Origin: JADFGZ01 sp965222345
GTDB lineage: Bacteria > Acidobacteriota > Terriglobia > 2-12-FULL-54-10
Length of the DNA: 64,000 nt
Direction: 5' to 3'
Assembly: GCA_965222345.1 (NCBI GenBank)
Contig: CBDCTS010000007.1
Coordinates: forward strand, 558,001-622,000
Part shown: positions 29,414 through 37,954 of the stretch, piece by piece
Position numbering within the stretch: position 1 is the stretch's first letter
Layout of the letters: every line of letters begins with the position of its first letter
Made by a program: the position numbers and the translations under genes
Notes under the pieces: generated by a model
Database searches by the model: none
What the model saw: only the letters and a program-made list of their open reading frames with translations
Told to the model about the DNA's origin: nothing

Positions 29414-29836
29414 GTGGACAACCTTACGCCGGAACAACGCAGCTTCACGATGTCCCGCATCCGAAGCAGGGACACGACGCCGGAACTGACGATTCGCAGG
29501 CTTGTACAAGCGCGCGGGCTACGGTTCCGCACGCACAAGAACGGACTTCCAGGACGGCCTGATCTCGTGTTTGTGCGTGCGAAGGTCGCGGTATTCGTCG
29601 ACGGTGACTTCTGGCACGGCTGGCAGTTCCCCCGCTGGAGGCACAAACTCGGCCCCTATTGGAAGAAGAAGATCGAGGGCAACCGCTACAGGGATCGGCT
29701 AACCTCCAATAAGCTCCGACGGGAGGGATGGCTAGTCATCCGCATCTGGGAGCATGACGTGGAGCGTGATGCGGAATCTTGCGTGGACCGCATCGAAGAA
29801 GCGGTCAAAAAGCAGGCTGAACGGTCTTGCCGGTGA
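29414..29836 (+). CDS. vsr: Very short patch repair endonuclease (Vsr)
   Basis: 140 residues with a GTG start. Family signatures: TMSRIRSRDTTPE at the N-terminus, LPGRPDLVF with metal ligand Asp50, and the FVDGDFWHGW block with Phe66, Trp67 and His68, which in E. coli Vsr intercalate at and cleave the mismatch. The end EGWLVIRIWEHDVE also matches. Vsr nicks beside T:G mismatches made when 5-methylcytosine deaminates, so its usual partner is a C5-methyltransferase; here that would be the DruM remnant upstream. It lies 24 bp after the PD-(D/E)XK gene and 4 bp before the HNH gene. In a defense cluster it could instead have a restriction role; that is speculation. Confidence 0.92.
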   Translation: MDNLTPEQRSFTMSRIRSRDTTPELTIRRLVQARGLRFRTHKNGLPGRPDLVFVRAKVAVFVDGDFWHGWQFPRWRHKLGPYWKKKIEGNRYRDRLTSNKLRREGWLVIRIWEHDVERDAESCVDRIEEAVKKQAERSCR

Positions 29837-29840
29837 GACG

Positions 29841-30698
29841 ATGAGCTACTGGATATTCAAGGTTTCAGACCAAGGCAGTTACCCCGACAGTCCCGGCGCA
29901 CAGTATGTCTATGACAACACTCATTCGGTAAGAGTGCAGGGGGGTGACGAGTTTATCTATCTCAAGAAAAGCGGCACCCAATATGGTTTGGCCGGGGCTG
30001 GACGCGTGTCGAGGGTGATCCAGCGGTCAGCCGGTGAACGTGAACGGCGAAGCACGAAGGTCAGGCGACTGTTCACGGCGCATCTTGCGGACGTTGTATG
30101 GTTTCCGAAACTATTTGACCTTTCGACGCGCACCAAGGCTGGCAGACATAATCGGTTGTCAATGGAACTCCCCGAAGACCTGAACAGCATCGGCTGGTCG
30201 ATTTCGATGCCTCGATTAGAACGTGATCTGTTTGTCCGTCTCCTCGACGCAGCTTTGGATTCCGCTCTTCGAGCCAAGGCCCCGGCGGTCCAGATGCATG
30301 AGGCCGATTGGCACGTGGATGATTCATGGTCCCTTGTGAAGCGTCGTAGCCGTATGCGCACGTTCCGCGCAATGGTTCTGTCGCGCCACGAGTACACCTG
30401 CCTCGTTTGTGGAACTCAGCTTTCGTCGGTGCTCGATGCTGCTCATATCCGAAGCTACGCATCCGATAAAAGCCAAAGGGCAAATCCTGCGAATGGGATA
30501 TGTCTGTGCTCATATTGTCACGCAGCCTATGATTCTGGCGATATCGCCATCCTTCCCGATGGAGAGGTGAGATGTTGTGGAGATATTCGCGACTGGATCG
30601 CGCTCAAGCACTTTACTGCTCTCCCGCAGGAAAAGCGTCGGCATTGGTTGTTAGGCGTTGATAAAAGGCTCCTCTCGGAGCGGGACGCCGCAAAATGA
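29841..30698 (+). CDS. HNH endonuclease with PUA/EVE-like N-terminal domain
   Basis: 285 residues. The N-terminal 60 residues (MSYWIFKVSDQGSYPD ... GGDEFIYLKKSG ... LAGAGRVSRVI) have the signature of the EVE/PUA-like superfamily, used by several modification-dependent restriction enzymes to flip and read modified bases. The C-terminal HNH domain has Cys187-x2-Cys190, AAHI with His202, NGICLCSYCHAAYD with Cys223/Cys226 and the last His227. The start at 29841 is 4 bp after the vsr stop codon; the longer in-frame start at 29754 lies inside vsr. The domain pairing suggests recognition of modified DNA. It is the last cargo gene before the right integrase. Confidence 0.85.
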   Translation: MSYWIFKVSDQGSYPDSPGAQYVYDNTHSVRVQGGDEFIYLKKSGTQYGLAGAGRVSRVIQRSAGERERRSTKVRRLFTAHLADVVWFPKLFDLSTRTKAGRHNRLSMELPEDLNSIGWSISMPRLERDLFVRLLDAALDSALRAKAPAVQMHEADWHVDDSWSLVKRRSRMRTFRAMVLSRHEYTCLVCGTQLSSVLDAAHIRSYASDKSQRANPANGICLCSYCHAAYDSGDIAILPDGEVRCCGDIRDWIALKHFTALPQEKRRHWLLGVDKRLLSERDAAK

Positions 30699-30852
30699 GC
30701 AATCTCCTATTGATTCTTCTGTGGATGTAAACAACTCCGAAAACGCCCTGTACTGGGCAGGTGGATTGGTGAGTTGACAAATAGGACAAAGTTGGGGGGT
30801 AAAGAGTAGGTTATTCACCATTGCTGCGCAAAGGCGGCTTGGCCGCTCGCGC

Positions 30853-32112
30853 CTAGTCGTCAAGCTCGTAGGGCGGCAACTGTGACTGGACGCGGTTCCG
30901 GGACGGCTCCCCGCTGAGGTACGTGGCCCAGTCGTCCATCAATGTCCGCCGACGTTCAAACAGGTCCGAGCGGGCGTAGGCCGCTTCTACCTTGTTCCGG
31001 ACCACATGCGCCAGGGCCGCCTCGATCACTTCTCGGGAATGATTCGTCTCCTCGGCCGCCCAGTCCCGGAAGCTGGAGCGGAAACCGTGCGGCACGGCCG
31101 CGACCTTTAGTTCCTTGAGCAGTCCCGACAGCATCATGTCGCTGAGTTGCTTTCCTTGCTGCACGCTCGGGAACAGCAGCGGGCTGCCGCCTTCGCCGAG
31201 CGCCTGGGCCGCGTCGAGAATCTCTATGGCGCGGCGGCACAGCGGCACCCGGTGCTCGCGCTTCGCCTTCATTCGCGTGGCGGGAATCGTCCACACACCC
31301 TCGTCCCGATCGATCTCCGTCCACACCGCCCCACGCACCTCGCCGGACCGCGCCGCCGTCAGCACCAGGAACTCGAACGCCAGCTTCACGACTGGCCTCG
31401 CATTCGATGCCCGGATCGTCTCGATGGCAGCCGGTACCTCCCGGTGGGGCAATGCCCGCATGTGCTGCACGACATCGTGTTGGGCGCCGAGCACCGGCAC
31501 GACCCGGTCACAGGGGTTGTCGAGCCGAAACTCCATCGCCACGGCCCATTCCAATACCGCGCGCATGCGCTGCTGGACGCAACGGGCCATGACCGCCTTC
31601 AGGTGCCAGATGGGTGTGAGGATCTCCAGCACATCGGCACTGGTCACTTCTGAGACCGGCATCTTGCCGATGCGCGGAAAAGCGTAGCGTTCCAGGCTGC
31701 TCAGCCAGTCCCTCGGGTAAGTCGAACTGCGCCAGCCGGCCTGCTTCTGTTGCAGCACGCGCGCAGCGGCTTCGGCGAAGCTGGGTACGCCCTGGGCGCG
31801 GCGTTTCTCTGCCAGCGGATCTCCGCCCTCGCGGGCCAGCTTGCGATTGGCCAGTGCCTTTTCGCGAGCCTCGGCGAGCGAGACCAGGGCGACACTGCCG
31901 AGTCCGAGCTCGCGACGTCGGCCTCGGATGATGAGACGTTGAATCCAGCTTCGGGTTCCGCTAGGCTGGACGAAGAGGTATAGCCCGTTGCCGTCAGCAT
32001 GCCTTCCCACTCCGGCTGAGCGCACGAAGGAAGCCGACAGGGCTTTGTCGGGATGGCGGCCTTTGGGCTTGGTTTTTCGTAGTAGGTTGGCTTTATCGAT
32101 TACAGCAATCAT
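30853..32112 (-). CDS. P4-type tyrosine recombinase (integrase), right copy, catalytic residues intact
   Basis: 419 residues from the ATG giving MIAVIDKANL (an in-frame start at 32178 adds 22). It is almost identical to the left copy through the first 250 residues, then differs at a dozen or more positions and has a different C-terminal tail (SGEPSRNRVQSQLPPYELDD). The whole tyrosine-recombinase set is present: Arg255 in AARSGEVRG, the Lys region RMKAKREHRVPL, HGFR, LAHV and the Tyr in AAYARSDLFERR. It points inward, toward the defense cargo, as does the left copy. It is the only copy of the two likely to be active and could in principle act on sites beside both genes. Confidence 0.92.
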   Translation of the reverse strand: MIAVIDKANLLRKTKPKGRHPDKALSASFVRSAGVGRHADGNGLYLFVQPSGTRSWIQRLIIRGRRRELGLGSVALVSLAEAREKALANRKLAREGGDPLAEKRRAQGVPSFAEAAARVLQQKQAGWRSSTYPRDWLSSLERYAFPRIGKMPVSEVTSADVLEILTPIWHLKAVMARCVQQRMRAVLEWAVAMEFRLDNPCDRVVPVLGAQHDVVQHMRALPHREVPAAIETIRASNARPVVKLAFEFLVLTAARSGEVRGAVWTEIDRDEGVWTIPATRMKAKREHRVPLCRRAIEILDAAQALGEGGSPLLFPSVQQGKQLSDMMLSGLLKELKVAAVPHGFRSSFRDWAAEETNHSREVIEAALAHVVRNKVEAAYARSDLFERRRTLMDDWATYLSGEPSRNRVQSQLPPYELDD

Positions 32113-32366
32113 CCCACCATTATAAATGGGATTACTGTGGATTTCAAGGGAAGTCGTGAGCCATACACAGTGCGACAATAATTCTATAATGAATTGATTA
32201 TATAGATAGTTATGAACTTACTTAGACTATATTGTACATCGTTGGATTCTGCGAGTTGGCTGTGGTAGCGACAGGCATTCAGCTAGCAACAGGCATTCCT
32301 GCCTCAGTTAGGGTAGGCATTCTTGCCTGCCCTGTAGAGAGCACAGGGCGGTAAGGCCTGTGCTCT
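30916..32366 (-). repeat. Right inverted copy of the integrase-bearing terminal repeat
   Basis: Reverse-complement counterpart of about 15059-16472. Outside the gene the shared leader includes TATAACTATCTATATA-like AT-rich sequence and AGAATCCAAC, then the CACAGGCC and GGGCAGGC palindromes. An additional pair of AGGCATTC-type palindromes is inserted at about 32265-32310. Boundaries are by eye. Confidence 0.8.
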
Positions 32367-33122
32367 TCCCCCCCCATCCTGCCCCGCCTACACCCCTCGA
32401 TCAGTGGCCTCGATTGGCTTTCCAGTGGCTTTTTTAGCCAAACAAACCCAATCAAACCCAAAACGAAGCCATTGCCCCGATCCTCTGCACATCTCATATT
32501 TCCTATATATTCAATTGGTTAGCTGGATATCGGAAGTTTTGAAATGGGTTCGTTTTGCAAAAAAACTTTTTTCTTCCCGCCCCCCTCCCCCCGTAAGTTT
32601 CACAAACGCCCTCCGGCCCGATTGTCCCTTGCGCCAATTCCGGGAGCAACAAAATCCTTCCGAGAATTCCGAAGGAACCGAGGGAACCGAATCTACCGAG
32701 GGAACCGAAGCGCCCGTGCCGAGCCAGGTAGTGACAGCCATTCTTGCCTGTAGGTAGGGTAGGCATTCCTGCCTGCCTTGGGGAGAATACAGGCCGGTAG
32801 GCCTGTATTCTAAAGGCAGGTGGTTGCCGACTGCCCTCTTGGAGGCACGCCGGGCCTCACCCGTATGCGCACAGGATTGGGCATCACTCCATCAGTGTGC
32901 AGTGGGTAGATCTGGAGCATTTCTCGTAAAGGTGCATATCGGGCAGGGGTCACCACCAGCGCTTTCCTCGTCGTGTTTCGTTGCTGGCAATAAAATCCCG
33001 GCGAAAAAACTATTCGCCACGGCTACCAAAGATCAGATTGCACCAATAGGTGAAATGCTCTAGTTGAAAGAATGGCCGTTTTAGGCAAGAAACTACACAC
33101 CATCAATAACAGAAGGATTCTC
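32113..33122. repeat. Repeat-rich intergenic region right of the island
   Basis: About 1 kb with no supported gene. It contains extragenic palindromes (32311-32332, 32341-32363, 32757-32778, 32787-32810), one copy of a roughly 135-bp dispersed repeat (32545-32680, second copy at 61976-62110), and a small tandem array of a 9-mer GGGAACCGA at about 32672-32710. The 79-codon frame at 32824-33063 has no recognizable content. Confidence 0.65.
32545..32680. repeat. Dispersed intergenic repeat, copy 1
   Basis: Counterpart of 61976-62110, sharing TTCACAAACGCCCTCC and flanking sequence over about 135 bp in the same orientation. A short 9-mer tandem array (GGGAACCGA) follows directly and is absent at the other copy. 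Confidence 0.75.
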
Positions 33123-34295
33123 TCAGGACACGGCCGTTTCCCCTGCTGAAGCCTTCAATTCCATGTAACGGGCCTGCGCGGCGCTGACGCCATCGCCCAG
33201 CCTGCAGGAATGGCCCAAACCCTTCAGGACCATCTCAAGCGCGGCGATGACTCCCACCATGTCGGTGAGGTCATAGTAGCCGAGGTGGGCGATGCGGAAA
33301 ATTTTTCCCTTCATGGTGCCCTGCCCGTTGGCGACGATCGCTCCGAACTCATCCCGCATGCGCCGCTCGATGTCGGAGGAGTTGACGCCCTCCGGAGCCA
33401 AGACGGCGGTCAGGGCATCGGCGGGGACTTCGGCGAAGAGCTTCAAACCCAGAGCTTGGACTCCGTGGCGCGTGCAATCGGCCAGCACCTGGGCGTTGTG
33501 GATCAGGTTCTCGCGTCCCAAACCTCGGATGTGGTCGAGAGCCGCCGCCAGACCGACCAGAAGCGAGGTGGCGGGAGTATAAGCCGTGTCGTGCTTGCGT
33601 GCCGATTCCCGTTCTTTAAGAAAGTCAAAGTAGTAACGCGGGAGCTTCGCCAGCTTCATGCGCTCCCAGGCGGACTCGCTGACGCTTGCGAACGATAGGC
33701 CGGGAGGAATCATCAGCGCCTTTTGGGAACCGCCGATCACCACGTCCAGCCCCCAGCCGTCGATGTCCAGGTTGGTCGTACCCAGGCCGGTGATGGCATC
33801 CGCCACCAGCAGCGCCTCGGGACGAATCTTCCGGAGCCGCGCCAAGCCCTCGGTGTCGTTGCGCACTCCGGTTGAGGACTCGGTCGCCTGGAACAAAACA
33901 CCCCGGACGTCGGGGCAGCGTTCCAACGCCTCCTGCACCGCGCTGAGCGGAATAGCCCGGCCATAGGGAGATGCTACTTTTTCCACCTGCAGGCCGAAGG
34001 CCTGGGCCAGTTGCTCCCAGCGCTCGCCGAACTTCCCGGCCGTGGCCACGATCACCCGTTCGCCGGGAGAAAACAAGTTGCTGATGGCCGCCTCCATCGC
34101 TCCGGTTCCGGAAGAGGTAAAGAAGATCACCTCGTTGGCAGTGCCAAAAAAATATTTCAGGTTTTCCCGCACGTCGTCGAGAACCTTGCGAAAGTCGGCG
34201 GTGCGGTGGTGCATGGCCGGAGCCGACAAGGCCGCCTGCGCTTCGGGCAGCAACGGGGTCGGGCCGGGAGTGAAGAGACGTGGTTTTCGGATCAT
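33123..34295 (-). CDS. Class V aminotransferase (alanine-glyoxylate / serine-pyruvate type)
   Basis: 390-residue PLP enzyme of the fold-type I class V group. Signatures: PGPTPLLPEA near the N-terminus, TSSGTGAMEAAISNL (cofactor phosphate contacts), the DAITGLGTTNLD segment with the Asp that pairs with the pyridine nitrogen, and the Schiff-base Lys192 in GGSQKALMIPPGL. It matches the archaeal/bacterial alanine-glyoxylate aminotransferase branch; exact amino donor and acceptor cannot be fixed. The ribosome site before the ATG is weak. It is not obviously linked to the aldehyde dehydrogenases 480 bp upstream of it. Confidence 0.88.
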   Translation of the reverse strand: MIRKPRLFTPGPTPLLPEAQAALSAPAMHHRTADFRKVLDDVRENLKYFFGTANEVIFFTSSGTGAMEAAISNLFSPGERVIVATAGKFGERWEQLAQAFGLQVEKVASPYGRAIPLSAVQEALERCPDVRGVLFQATESSTGVRNDTEGLARLRKIRPEALLVADAITGLGTTNLDIDGWGLDVVIGGSQKALMIPPGLSFASVSESAWERMKLAKLPRYYFDFLKERESARKHDTAYTPATSLLVGLAAALDHIRGLGRENLIHNAQVLADCTRHGVQALGLKLFAEVPADALTAVLAPEGVNSSDIERRMRDEFGAIVANGQGTMKGKIFRIAHLGYYDLTDMVGVIAALEMVLKGLGHSCRLGDGVSAAQARYMELKASAGETAVS

Positions 34296-34776
34296 GCCTA
34301 AATCTCAGCTTTTCGGATATAACCTGAAGCGGCGGTGCCGAGGAACGGAGACACTATCAAACGGAATATTATAGTATTTTTCTTTAGCGGATCAGGCCCA
34401 TCAGAAACGTTCAAAACGTCGCAGTGGGACCCACGGTCCATAAACTTCAGGAAATGTTCCCAGGATTGATTCTTCCAGCATTACCCCATGTTCATTTGGC
34501 GTGGGTGTTATCGTAGCAGGTAGTGGTTATTTGTAACGCAGGGACCTTCGACGCACCTTACAAATGAGATCGGGAGGACCCTTTTGGGGTGACTCCTCGA
34601 ATATGAAGTTATGCCTATCCTCGAAATTGCCTAGCGTGCTAAATCGATCCCCAGCGGAACGTTCCTGCTGCTTCTTATCTGCTTCGTGGCTTCCCACAGC
34701 GCCCGAAGGCTCGCGCCCCTGCCGAACGCAAAATCATTCAGGCAATGTAGCAACGCTTCCGAACGCTCGGCTCTCG
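34296..34776. other. Intergenic stretch, nothing recognised
   Basis: 481 bp between an aminotransferase gene and an aldehyde dehydrogenase gene, both on the minus strand. The small open frames here show no domain. The promoter of the aminotransferase is expected here; no strong boxes were seen. Confidence 0.5.
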
Positions 34777-36225
34777 CTAACCTCTCTTTAGAGGACGCGG
34801 CGAGATCACGACCGACTTTGCCTGGCTGTAGTGTTCCAGCGCTTCCACGCCATGCTCCTGCCCCAGACCGCTCTGCTTCCATCCTCCAAACGGCATTTCA
34901 TCATAGATGATCTGCGCCGAGTTGACCCAGGTGTAGCCGGCCTGGAGGTTTTCCGCGGCAAAGTGAGCCTTGTGGAGATCGCTGGTGAAGACTGAAGAGC
35001 CCAGCCCGAATATGGAGTTATTGGCCCGCTCGACCGCCTCTTCGATATTCTTCACGCGGAAGATCGGCAGCGCCGGCCCGAAACACTCGTCCTGGGCCAG
35101 CATGGCGTCGTCGGGAACGTCGGTGACAAGAGTCGGATACAGGAAATTTCCGTTCTCATATTCCTTGCCCTCCGGACGAGTTCCCCCGGCGACGATCTTG
35201 CCGCCTCGCTTGACGGCATCTTCAACCTGCTCTTCGACTTCTTGCCTCTGCCCAGCGGTGTGCAGCGGACCCAGACGGGAAGCCGGGTTCATGCCGTCGC
35301 CGACCGACAGCTTCTTCACCTTGTCAATCAGCTTCTGGATGAATTTATCCGCGATGGACTCAAAGACGTAAAGCCGCTTGATGGCTAGACAGGCCTGGCC
35401 GCAATTGAAAAACCTTCCTACCGAAGCGGCGCTCACGGCCTCATCGATGTCGGCGTCGTCGCAGACAATCAGCGGGTCGCTGCCGCCCAACTCCAGCGTC
35501 ACCCGCTTAAGCGTGTCCGCCGCCGTCTTCATCACGCGGATTCCCGTGTCAGTGGCGCCGGTAAAACCAATCTTGGCAATCTTGGGACTCTCCAGCATCT
35601 CCTGCCCCACCGAAGAACCCGGCCCGGCAACCACGTTGAGGGTTCCCTCGGGCAGGCCTCCCTGACACAACAATTCGACCACCCGGATGCAGGTGAGCGG
35701 AGTGGTGCTGGCTGGTTTCACAACCATAGTGTTGCCGGCCAGAAGCCCCGGAGCCAGCTTGTTTCCCATCAAGGCAACCGGAAAGTTCCAGGGCACGATG
35801 GCGCCGCAAATTCCCAGCGGCAGCCGCAGCACCATCCCGAAACGCCCGTCGGCGATGGGAATTTGAACGCTTCGTAGGTTCTTGCCAAGACCCGCGTAGT
35901 ATTCCAAGGTATGCTGCAAACGGCGGATCTCCATGGTCGCTTCCTTGAGCGGTTTCCCCTGCTCCTTGGTCAGGCTCTCGGCCAGCTCTTTTACATGCTG
36001 GTCGATCAGCCGCGCCCCCTTGAAAATCACTTCGGCGCGGGCGGAAGGGGCGGTCTTGGACCAAACCTTCAAAGCCTGTTCGGCGGCGTCGATGGCCATC
36101 CGGACGTCTTCTTTGTTCCCGCGCGGGACCGTTTCCACAACGGTGCCGTTCGCGGGATTGCGCACTTCGGTTACTTCTCCTCCAACAGACCTCGCGGGTT
36201 GTCCCGCAATTACAAACTGAGCCAT
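34777..36225 (-). CDS. NAD(P)-dependent aldehyde dehydrogenase, copy 2
   Basis: 482 residues, full family length. Catalytic Cys lies in CGQACLAIKR, the general-base Glu in LELGGSDPLI, and the Asn of the oxyanion site in PWNFPVALMGNK. GFTGATDTG supplies the NAD-binding turn. It oxidises an aldehyde to the carboxylate; closest in character to the succinate-semialdehyde dehydrogenase group, but the substrate is not assignable. The ATG is preceded by AAGGAAAACAAC. It is the second of two tandem paralogs separated by 118 bp, both downstream of an enoyl-CoA hydratase gene. Confidence 0.93.
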   Translation of the reverse strand: MAQFVIAGQPARSVGGEVTEVRNPANGTVVETVPRGNKEDVRMAIDAAEQALKVWSKTAPSARAEVIFKGARLIDQHVKELAESLTKEQGKPLKEATMEIRRLQHTLEYYAGLGKNLRSVQIPIADGRFGMVLRLPLGICGAIVPWNFPVALMGNKLAPGLLAGNTMVVKPASTTPLTCIRVVELLCQGGLPEGTLNVVAGPGSSVGQEMLESPKIAKIGFTGATDTGIRVMKTAADTLKRVTLELGGSDPLIVCDDADIDEAVSAASVGRFFNCGQACLAIKRLYVFESIADKFIQKLIDKVKKLSVGDGMNPASRLGPLHTAGQRQEVEEQVEDAVKRGGKIVAGGTRPEGKEYENGNFLYPTLVTDVPDDAMLAQDECFGPALPIFRVKNIEEAVERANNSIFGLGSSVFTSDLHKAHFAAENLQAGYTWVNSAQIIYDEMPFGGWKQSGLGQEHGVEALEHYSQAKSVVISPRPLKRG

Positions 36226-36343
36226 GTTGTTTTCCTTTTCTTCCCTTTCCTTTTCAAATAATGGGGTTGCGCCCAGGGCGCCCGGCAGTTGGATCGCACC
36301 TGCCTTGCCGTTCCACGCCCTGGGTGAGTGCCGTGCGTCGCAG

Positions 36344-37819
36344 TTACACCACGCCAGCGAAGACTACCGATTTCGGCTCGAAATAGTATTCCAGAGCTTC
36401 CGGCCCGTGTTCCCGGCCGATGCCGCTCTGCTTCACGCCGCCGAAGGGCAGCTCATCGTAGCCGTAGTGCAGCGAGTTGATCCAGGTCACGCCCGCCTGG
36501 ATGCGCATCGCCGCCTTGTTTGCCTTGACCAGGTCTTGCGTCCATATGGAAGACCCCAGACCGTAGATGGAGCTGTTGGCCAGCTCAATGGCATGGTCGA
36601 TGTCTTTCACGCGAAAGATCGGCAAGGCGGGCCCGAAACATTCTTCCTGCACGATGGGGGCATCGTGGGGAACATTTTCGAGCAGCGTGGGTTCGTAGAA
36701 ATTATTGGTTTTGAACCCGGAGACTTGCTTTCCACCGGTCAGGACCTTGGCCCCGCGGCTCACGGCGTCCTCCACCTGCTCCTGCACTTCCTTGCGCTGC
36801 GCTTCGGTGTGCAGCGGACCCAGGCGCGTATCTTTAGCGGTGCCCTCGCCCACCTTTAGTCTTTTGGCCTTGCCGACAAGCAGTTCGATGAACTGGTCCG
36901 CCACGGATTCGAAGACGTAGAGGCGCTTGATAGCCAGACACGCCTGGCCGCAGTTGTAGAAGCGGCCTACCGAGGCCATGGTGGCGGCGCGGCGCAGGTC
37001 GGCGTCATCGCAAACGATCATGGGATCGCTGCCGCCCAGCTCCAGCGTCACGCGCTTGAAATCCCGGCCTGCCACCTCCATGATGTGCTTTCCCGTGCCG
37101 GACTCGCCGGTAAACGCCACGCGGCGGACCTTGGGATTGGAAATCAACTCTTCCCCGACCGTGCTGCCGGGTCCCGTGACGATGTTCACGACGCCTTTCG
37201 GCAGACCCGCCTGGTTCAGCAATTCGACTATCCGGATCGCCGTGAGGGGAGTGCTGCTGGCGGGCTTGACCACGATCGTGTTCCCGCCGGCCAGCGCCGG
37301 GCCGATCTTGGTGCCGGTCAGGGTGATGGGAAAATTCCAGGGAGAGATTCCCACGCAAACGCCGATGGGACGTTTCAACACCAGGCCGTAGGCCCCCTTG
37401 TTCGGGAAACTCGGTAAAGGCACATAATCGCCGCGCACCTTCGATGCCAGCTGCGCGTAAAAGGCGATCCCGTGCAGGTAGTGTTGAATTTCGGTCTTGG
37501 CTTCGCTGACCGGCTTGCCCTGCTCCTGGCAAAGCAGCAGACCCAACTCGTCGATGGCGTCGTGGGTCAGATCATGCGCCTTGGTTAAAATCCGGGAACG
37601 CTCCTCCGCAGTAGTCTCCGACCATTGCTCCAGAGCCGCTTCGGCGGCGTCCACCGCCCTTCGCGCATCGTCCACATTCGCTTTGGGCACCGTGGCGACC
37701 ACTTCGCCGGTGGCAGGGTTGCGAACTTCCGCGCGGTCTCCGCCCAAGGAGTCCACCGACTCCCCGTCAATAAACATCTTCATCTCTTTCTTTGTTCCCG
37801 TCGCTGTAGCGTTACTCAT
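36344..37819 (-). CDS. NAD(P)-dependent aldehyde dehydrogenase, copy 1
   Basis: 491 residues. Catalytic Cys in CGQACLAIKRLYVFES, Glu in LELGGSDPMI, PWNFPITLTGTK and GFTGESGTGKH-like (VAFTGESGTGKH) cofactor-binding turn. It shares long identical runs with the downstream copy, for example the segment after the catalytic Cys, so the two arose by tandem duplication. A strong AGGAGGAG ribosome site precedes the ATG. Different N-termini and loop sequences leave room for different substrates or for a hetero-oligomer. Confidence 0.93.
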   Translation of the reverse strand: MSNATATGTKKEMKMFIDGESVDSLGGDRAEVRNPATGEVVATVPKANVDDARRAVDAAEAALEQWSETTAEERSRILTKAHDLTHDAIDELGLLLCQEQGKPVSEAKTEIQHYLHGIAFYAQLASKVRGDYVPLPSFPNKGAYGLVLKRPIGVCVGISPWNFPITLTGTKIGPALAGGNTIVVKPASSTPLTAIRIVELLNQAGLPKGVVNIVTGPGSTVGEELISNPKVRRVAFTGESGTGKHIMEVAGRDFKRVTLELGGSDPMIVCDDADLRRAATMASVGRFYNCGQACLAIKRLYVFESVADQFIELLVGKAKRLKVGEGTAKDTRLGPLHTEAQRKEVQEQVEDAVSRGAKVLTGGKQVSGFKTNNFYEPTLLENVPHDAPIVQEECFGPALPIFRVKDIDHAIELANSSIYGLGSSIWTQDLVKANKAAMRIQAGVTWINSLHYGYDELPFGGVKQSGIGREHGPEALEYYFEPKSVVFAGVV

Positions 37820-37954
37820 CCACTCCTCCTGTGTAAAATAAATTCAAAATGCTGGGGGACTCCGCGAAACCCGGCCCGAAGGAGAATACCGCCCTCCGGG
37901 TCGCCGGCTGCCCGCCAGGAAACTGGGTGATCCGTTGAAATATTCAGTGAAACG

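Noticed and set aside
30651..30863. 70-codon minus-strand frame with two CxxC pairs that looks like a zinc ribbon
   Set aside because: It overlaps the end of the HNH gene on the opposite strand; its Cys pairs come partly from the antisense of that gene and there is no ribosome site.
32824..33063. 79-codon frame right of the island
   Set aside because: No ribosome site, no domain, and located in a repeat-rich stretch.
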